From positions 62,001 through 126,000 of the forward strand of contig NZ_SRIF01000002.1 in assembly GCF_004681185.1 (NCBI RefSeq): a stretch of DNA of 64,000 nt, written 5' to 3'. The notes beneath the pieces are model-generated. The model had not been told where the DNA came from and made no database searches. It saw only the letters and a program-made list of their open reading frames with translations. Position numbers and translations under genes: made by a program. Positions 59,695 through 64,000 of this stretch are shown here, piece by piece. The number at the start of each line of letters is the position of its first letter. Position 1 is the first letter of the stretch. The stretch is from Haloarcula amylovorans (GTDB lineage: Archaea; Halobacteriota; Halobacteria; Halobacteriales; Haloarculaceae).

Positions 59695-61680
59695 ATGGAA
59701 CTGGAATCGGTGCCCGGCGTCGGGGCGAAGACGGCCGCCGCCCTTCGCGAGCTGGACGACCCCGAACGGGCGCTCAGCGAGGGGGACGTGGCGGCGCTCG
59801 CGCGGGCCCCGGGCATCAGCGAGGGGCGGGCCGCCCGCATCGCTCGCGGCGCGATTCGCGCCGAACACGACGACCCTGGCGGGTTCGCCGCGACGCCGCG
59901 CGCCCGTGAGATATTCGGCGAGGCGCTCGGCCTCGTACAGGAGCGCACCGTCACCGACTACGCCGCGAAGCGACTGGAGACGCTGTATCCCAGCGGCGTG
60001 AAAGACCGCATCGAGGAAGTCCGGGCGTTCACCGAGCGAGCGATGGAGCGGGAGCCGGACCCCGACGTTCGAGCGGCCCTCGCGAGCGTCGAACCGCTTT
60101 CAGAGCCGAGCGACGTGCGGGTTCGGGACCGCTGTCTCGCCACCAGCGACGCCGAGCGTTACGCCGAGGCACAGGAGGCAATCCCGGAGGTCAGCGTCGA
60201 GGTGGTCGACGACGCCCGCCAACTGGCCGAACTCGCGCGCTCGTACTCGACCGTCGTGGCGCTGGACGAAGCCTTCGCCGGCGTCGATATCGAGGGCGAC
60301 GTGCGGGTCGAACCCGACGCGCTCTCCGAGCCGGCGTCGGTCGTTCCCGAACGCGTCCTGACGTTCTTCGCGCGCAACCGCGACCGGGTGCGGGCAGCCG
60401 CCGAGGTCCACCGCGTCGCCGGCCTCGACGCTCCGTGTGACCTCGGGACGCTTTCGGACGCGCTGGAGCAACTCGACGCCGACGGGAGCGTGCGGGGCGA
60501 CGACGAACTCGACCGGCTGTCGACGGCCGTCGACGACCTCGATGCGGCCGTCTCGACTGCCGAGAGCGTCGCCAACGACCACCTCCGGGACGCCATCGAG
60601 GAGCGCGACGTGACCATCGAGGGAACGGACCTGCTCTCGCTGGTCGAACGCGGCGCGGGCGTGGACTCGCTCCTCCAGCGCGAACTCGCCGACGAGTACG
60701 CCGCCGCCGTCGAGAAAGCCCGCGACCACCTCGTCGACGCCCTGCAACTGCGGGACACCGAGGCGACCGCCCGACGAGCCTTTCCCGACGAACCCGCCTA
60801 TCCCGTCGAGCGACAGGAGGACGTAGTGAGCCGACTGCGCGAGGAACTGACCGCCGCGCGGGACCGCCGTGCGACCCGGCGAAAGCGCGAACTGGCTGAC
60901 GATCTAGCGGAGATGCGCGCCGATGCCGAGTCGCTCGTTACCGCCGCTCTCGAACTGGACGTCGAACTCGCCGTCGCCCGCTTCGCCGCCGACTTCGAGT
61001 GTACGCTCCCCGAAGTGACCGACGAGGGCGGTTTCGAAATCGAGGGCGGGCGCTCACCCTTACTCGACGTAGCCTTCGGGGAGGTGGAACCGGTCGATTA
61101 CAGCGTCTCCGGCGTCACCGTCCTCTCGGGGGTCAACAGCGGCGGGAAGACGTCGACGCTCGACCTGGTGGCCCTGGTGACGACGCTCGCGCACATGGGC
61201 CTGCCCGTCCCCGCCGAATCCGCCAGAATCGGCCGCGTCGCGGAACTGCACTACCACGCGAAGACGCAGGGAACGCTCGACGCTGGCGCGTTCGAGGCAA
61301 CGCTCCGGGAGTTCGGCGGGCTCGTGACCGACGTGGCCGCCGACCGCCCGGTGATGGTGCTCGTCGACGAACTCGAATCCATCACAGAGCCCGGCGCGGC
61401 GGCGACCATCATCGCCGGCATCCTCGAATCGCTGGCCGAGCGCGAGGTGACGGCCGTCTTCGTCTCCCATTTGGCCGAAGACATTCTGGCGGCGTCAGAC
61501 GCCGACCTCGCCATCGACGGCATCCAGGCAGAGGGACTGGTCGACGGCGAACTGCGGGTGAACCGCTCGCCGGTGAAGGGGAAGCTCGCCCGCTCGACGC
61601 CGGAACTCATCGTCGAGAAACTGGCCGACGACGGGGGCGGGGAGGGGTTCTACTCGGGGTTGTTGGGGAAGTTCGAGTAG
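59695..61680 (+). CDS. HhH-containing MutS-like ATPase (archaeal MutS2-type)
   Basis: 661 residues. A helix-hairpin-helix at the N-terminus (MELESVPGVGAKTAAALREL, about 1-55) precedes a long helical middle (about 80-440) and the MutS ABC ATPase. Walker A is LSGVNSGGKTSTLD (about 475-488), signature-like residues lie in TLDAGAFEATLREFG, Walker B is VMVLVDELESITEP and the H-loop VFVSHLAED. No Smr nuclease tail is seen. MutS2-like proteins act in recombination or repair. ATG 59695 is chosen over 59683 because a T-run TATA-like element at 59660-59668 would place the transcript start between them. Confidence 0.85.
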   Translation: MELESVPGVGAKTAAALRELDDPERALSEGDVAALARAPGISEGRAARIARGAIRAEHDDPGGFAATPRAREIFGEALGLVQERTVTDYAAKRLETLYPSGVKDRIEEVRAFTERAMEREPDPDVRAALASVEPLSEPSDVRVRDRCLATSDAERYAEAQEAIPEVSVEVVDDARQLAELARSYSTVVALDEAFAGVDIEGDVRVEPDALSEPASVVPERVLTFFARNRDRVRAAAEVHRVAGLDAPCDLGTLSDALEQLDADGSVRGDDELDRLSTAVDDLDAAVSTAESVANDHLRDAIEERDVTIEGTDLLSLVERGAGVDSLLQRELADEYAAAVEKARDHLVDALQLRDTEATARRAFPDEPAYPVERQEDVVSRLREELTAARDRRATRRKRELADDLAEMRADAESLVTAALELDVELAVARFAADFECTLPEVTDEGGFEIEGGRSPLLDVAFGEVEPVDYSVSGVTVLSGVNSGGKTSTLDLVALVTTLAHMGLPVPAESARIGRVAELHYHAKTQGTLDAGAFEATLREFGGLVTDVAADRPVMVLVDELESITEPGAAATIIAGILESLAEREVTAVFVSHLAEDILAASDADLAIDGIQAEGLVDGELRVNRSPVKGKLARSTPELIVEKLADDGGGEGFYSGLLGKFE

Positions 61681-62036
61681 CGAGGGGCGACGACCGAACG
61701 ATGGTGAGGGAGTCGTCCTGCGGCGGAACGGCGACCACCGGGAGCCGTGGAGCAGTAACGTGGTTCGGAGCGAGCGACGCGAGCGAAAACCACGAAACGC
61801 GAACGGCGAACGAAGTGAACCGTGAGTAGCGAGGGTCCAAGCCTGCAAGGACCCTCGGAACGAAGCGACGGCGGCCTCTCGGAATAGCGAGCGGCGACGC
61901 CGCGAACAAAGCGAACTGTGGAGTGGTGAGAAGTGCGACCAGAGACTGTAGCGCAACGATACCGTCGCTTGCATGCGGTTTCACTTCCACCGTTGGTGGC
62001 AAATGGTTAAGTAGTCCGGGAAGCTCGGTGAAAGTG
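61681..62036. other. 356-base intergenic space upstream of orc/cdc6
   Basis: No ORF is convincing. The space contains repetitive GAACGAAGTGAACC-like phrases, a CGAGG-type hairpin (61832-61859), an AATAGCGAGCGG tag near 61872, and near the right end CCACC-GTT-GGTGG (61987-61999), a perfect 5-bp inverted repeat. GGTTAAGTAG (about 62004-62013) is the likely TATA box. Origin recognition boxes with the usual GGGG-tailed core were not recognised. Confidence 0.5.
61832..61859. repeat. CGAGG..CCTCG hairpin (copy at 61.8 kb)
   Basis: CGAGGGTCC-(10)-GGACCCTCG, 28 bases, 9-bp perfect stem, in the gap between the MutS-like and orc genes. The stem differs from the other two copies by a compensated base pair. 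Confidence 0.6.
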
Positions 62037-63164
62037 ATGAGCGACGACCCCGAGGAGGGGATGCTCGGCTGGGACGAGTCGGTGTTCCGAGACGAGCACG
62101 TCTTCGAGATCGACTGGCTCCCGGAGACGTTCAAGCACCGGGAGACGCAGATGGAGACGCTGAAGTACTCGCTCCGACCCGCAGTTCGGGGCTCGCGGCC
62201 GCTGAACGTCATCGCGCGCGGGCCGCCGGGCACCGGCAAGACGACGGCCTCACAGATTCTCTTCGACGAGCTGACCGCCCAGACGGACGTACAGGCGGTG
62301 CGGGTCAACTGTCAGGTGGACTCGACGCGCTACGCCGTCTTCTCGCGGCTGTTTGCCGAGATATTCGAGTACGAACCACCCTCCTCGGGCATCTCCTTCA
62401 AAAAGTTGTTCTCACAGATTACGGACAAGCTCGTCGAGGAAGACGAGGTGCTGGTGGTGGCACTCGACGACGTGAACTACCTCTTCTACGAGAACGAGGC
62501 CAGCGACACGCTCTACTCGCTCCTGCGCGCCCACGAAGCCCACTCGGGCGCGAGAATCGGCGTCATCTGTATCTCCTCGGACCTCGAACTCGACGTTATC
62601 GACGCGCTCGACACGCGCGTTCAGTCAGTGTTTCGACCCGAGGAGGTGTACTTCAACCAGTACGACCAGACAGAAATCGTCGGCATCCTCGAAGAGCGGG
62701 TCGAGCGTGGGTTCAACGAGGGCGTCGTCGGTCCCGACGTACTGGACCGAGTCGCCGAGTTCACCGAAGAACAGGGCGGCGACCTGCGGGTGGGTATCGA
62801 CCTCCTGCGGCGAGCGGGGATGAACGCCGAGATGCGCGCATCGCGGTCGGTCGAACTCGAAGACGTGGAGTCAGCCTACGACAAATCGAAGTACGTCCAC
62901 CTCTCGCGCCGTCTGCGGGAGCTTTCGGACTCCGAGGCGGCGCTCGCGGAGGTCATCGCCGAACACGACGGCCAGCGCGCTGGCGACATCTACGACGCGT
63001 TCAACGACGTGACCGGCTTAGGCTACACCCGCTACTCCGAGATCATCAACAAGCTCGACCAGTTGGGCATCATCGACGCCGACTACACCGAGGTCGACGG
63101 CCGGGGCCGGTCGCGGGAGCTGACGCTCAACTACGACGCCGACGCGGTGTTAGAACGGTTGTAA
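62037..63164 (+). CDS. cdc6: Orc1/Cdc6-type DNA replication protein
   Basis: 375 residues. The AAA+ part has Walker A IARGPPGTGKTTASQ (about 62-76), Walker B LVVALDDVNYLF with DD rather than the usual DE, sensor 1 VICISSDLE and the sensor 2 region EQGGDLRVGIDLLRRAG. A winged helix follows (about 295-375, GDIYDAFNDVTGLGYTRYSEIINKLDQLGI). It binds origins and loads MCM. It may be a minor paralogue, since haloarchaea have many; no origin repeats were recognised next to it. ATG 62037 lies about 25 bases after GGTTAAGTAG. ORFs start further upstream but are not credible. Confidence 0.95.
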   Translation: MSDDPEEGMLGWDESVFRDEHVFEIDWLPETFKHRETQMETLKYSLRPAVRGSRPLNVIARGPPGTGKTTASQILFDELTAQTDVQAVRVNCQVDSTRYAVFSRLFAEIFEYEPPSSGISFKKLFSQITDKLVEEDEVLVVALDDVNYLFYENEASDTLYSLLRAHEAHSGARIGVICISSDLELDVIDALDTRVQSVFRPEEVYFNQYDQTEIVGILEERVERGFNEGVVGPDVLDRVAEFTEEQGGDLRVGIDLLRRAGMNAEMRASRSVELEDVESAYDKSKYVHLSRRLRELSDSEAALAEVIAEHDGQRAGDIYDAFNDVTGLGYTRYSEIINKLDQLGIIDADYTEVDGRGRSRELTLNYDADAVLERL

Positions 63165-63950
63165 TCACTCTAGCTTCTCGAAAGTCGTCTCGGCCCACTG
63201 GATGGCGTAGTCGGCCCCGTGCTCTCGGTAAGCGTCAGTGTCGAGTGCAGCGAACGGCGCGGGGAGATCGAGGTCGTGTTTGACCGCGCTGCAGGCCAGT
63301 TCCGCCGCGGCCGCAAAGTCCGTCTGTCCGCGGGCGACTTCGCCCGCGAGGTCCGAGAGGCGAGGTTCGAGGCGCTCGCCGGCGTCGGCCCACGCGTCGT
63401 AGAGCTCGGGGTAGTCCTCTGCCCACGTCTCGAACGCGGCGCGAGTCTGGATACCGAGATACGCGTCGTACAGCGCCGCAGCGAGTTGGTAGGTGTCCGC
63501 GGGACCGAGTCGGTCGCCGACGACGTGGGTGAACTCGGGGTAGCGCTCGCCGAAGAAGCCCAGGAAGTGTTCGGGTTCGTCCAGACTCACCTCGACCAGC
63601 GCCTCGGCGACGAGGAAGTCGACGAACGGGGTCGGTGAGGTCTCCAGTCGCGGCTTGACGAACACGCAGGGCGGGTCGGTCTGGTGAGTCCACGCGACGC
63701 CGCCGTCGCCGGGCATCCCGACGGTGAGGTCGCTTCCCGCGAAACGCTGCAGTGCCTCGGGTGCGTCATCTGGGAGCCACGACGGGTCGAAACTGAGCGG
63801 GTCTACGGAATCAGTGACCAACAGCAGTTGCTCCGCGACCGCCGAGTCCAGCGTCTCGAAGTCGCGCTCGCAGTTCAACACGAGCGCGTCGGGGGCGTAC
63901 GCCGCCTGAACCGCGGCCAGTTCCCCGGAGAGCGAGCGCTCGGTGAACAT
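63165..63950 (-). CDS. Conserved haloarchaeal protein of unknown function, 261 aa
   Basis: 261 residues, soluble, acidic. Starts MFTERSLSGELAAVQAAYAP. Notable conserved-looking phrases are DPLSFDPSWLPDDAPEAL, VGMPGDGGVAWTHQTDPPCVFVKPRLETSP and FVDFLVAEALVEVSLDEPEHFLGFFGERYPEF. It resembles a haloarchaeal DUF7089-like family from memory only. Stops one base after the orc gene stop, converging. Function unknown. Confidence 0.75.
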   Translation of the reverse strand: MFTERSLSGELAAVQAAYAPDALVLNCERDFETLDSAVAEQLLLVTDSVDPLSFDPSWLPDDAPEALQRFAGSDLTVGMPGDGGVAWTHQTDPPCVFVKPRLETSPTPFVDFLVAEALVEVSLDEPEHFLGFFGERYPEFTHVVGDRLGPADTYQLAAALYDAYLGIQTRAAFETWAEDYPELYDAWADAGERLEPRLSDLAGEVARGQTDFAAAAELACSAVKHDLDLPAPFAALDTDAYREHGADYAIQWAETTFEKLE

Positions 63951-64000
63951 CTACGCCGAGAACACGATGAGGTTGGCGATGATGGCGACCGAGAGGATAG
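63951..64000 (-). CDS. C-terminal end of a membrane protein (cut by window edge)
   Basis: The last 15 codons, ILSVAIIANLIVFSA then stop, are hydrophobic, the end of a membrane helix. The stop codon abuts the start of the 261-residue gene, so the two are probably in one operon. The rest lies outside the window. Confidence 0.6.
   Translation of the reverse strand, partial: ILSVAIIANLIVFSA

Noticed and set aside
61681..62036. Replication origin with clear origin recognition boxes
   Set aside because: The typical repeat was not found by eye; only a short palindrome is present, so no origin is claimed.

Overview
The window is 64 kb of a halophilic archaeon (class Halobacteria; gene repertoire and order resemble the Haloarculaceae, genus not determinable by eye). 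Reasons: high GC, strongly acidic proteins, TATA-box promoters with mostly leaderless starts, archaeal information-processing genes (TBP, eIF2-gamma, Rpo7/Spt4, PCNA, PriL, Orc1/Cdc6, Hjc), bat-type HTH regulators, the haloarchaeal double TatC, and many small haloarchaea-only proteins. Most of it looks like core chromosome. No rRNA, CRISPR array, integrase or recognisable insertion sequence was seen. One tRNA, Ser(GGA), is present.

Layout. 1-9.3 kb: glutamate dehydrogenase (cut by the window edge), a PAS/GAF bat regulator, tRNA-Ser, RidA beside threonine deaminase, an ion channel with two RCK modules, citrate synthase. 9.5-19.3 kb: PhoU/TrkA-C regulator, AstE-like deacylase, lipoprotein, a threonine synthase broken by three 1-nt shifts, two small DUF7511-like proteins, thiolase, PNPOx-like protein, AAA ATPase, MBL hydrolase. 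19.5-24.1 kb: a tightly overlapping operon of sulfotransferase, amidinotransferase-fold enzyme, APS kinase fused to a nucleotidyltransferase, and argininosuccinate synthase. This is the most unusual gene set in the window and looks like a small-molecule or glycan-modification pathway. 24.6-25.7 kb: a sharply AT-rich island with three small genes, one carrying a Tat signal whose start codon is missing, followed by a gene fragment.

25.9-36.9 kb: DUF5787-like protein, receiver protein, the eIF2-gamma / PIN / Rpo7 / Spt4 / dephospho-CoA kinase operon, tRNA G10 methyltransferase, TBP with a palindromic promoter, MFS transporter, gamma-glutamyltransferase, HisG. 37-44.5 kb: SAH deaminase and SAH hydrolase flanking a secreted acidic protein, HAD hydrolase, and two tandem MATE pumps with a 24-bp palindromic operator before the second. 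44.5-51 kb: DNA replication and repair genes (PriL, SWIM protein, Hjc, PCNA), a decayed PGF-CTERM surface-protein tail, RlmE. 51-58 kb: dienelactone-hydrolase lipoprotein, queuosine-precursor transporter with a ribbon-helix-helix partner, divergent TatC genes (double TatC and single TatC), histidine phosphatase. 58.7-64 kb: LarE, HhH-MutS-like ATPase, Orc1/Cdc6, a conserved hypothetical, and the edge of a membrane protein.

Several intergenic spaces hold dispersed hairpins. One family is a triloop-hairpin mosaic shared at 3.7-3.9 and 12.1-12.3 kb. Another is a 28-29 nt CGAGG..CCTCG hairpin at 50.87, 57.80 and 61.83 kb. All family assignments come from reading motifs by eye; no database search was run.
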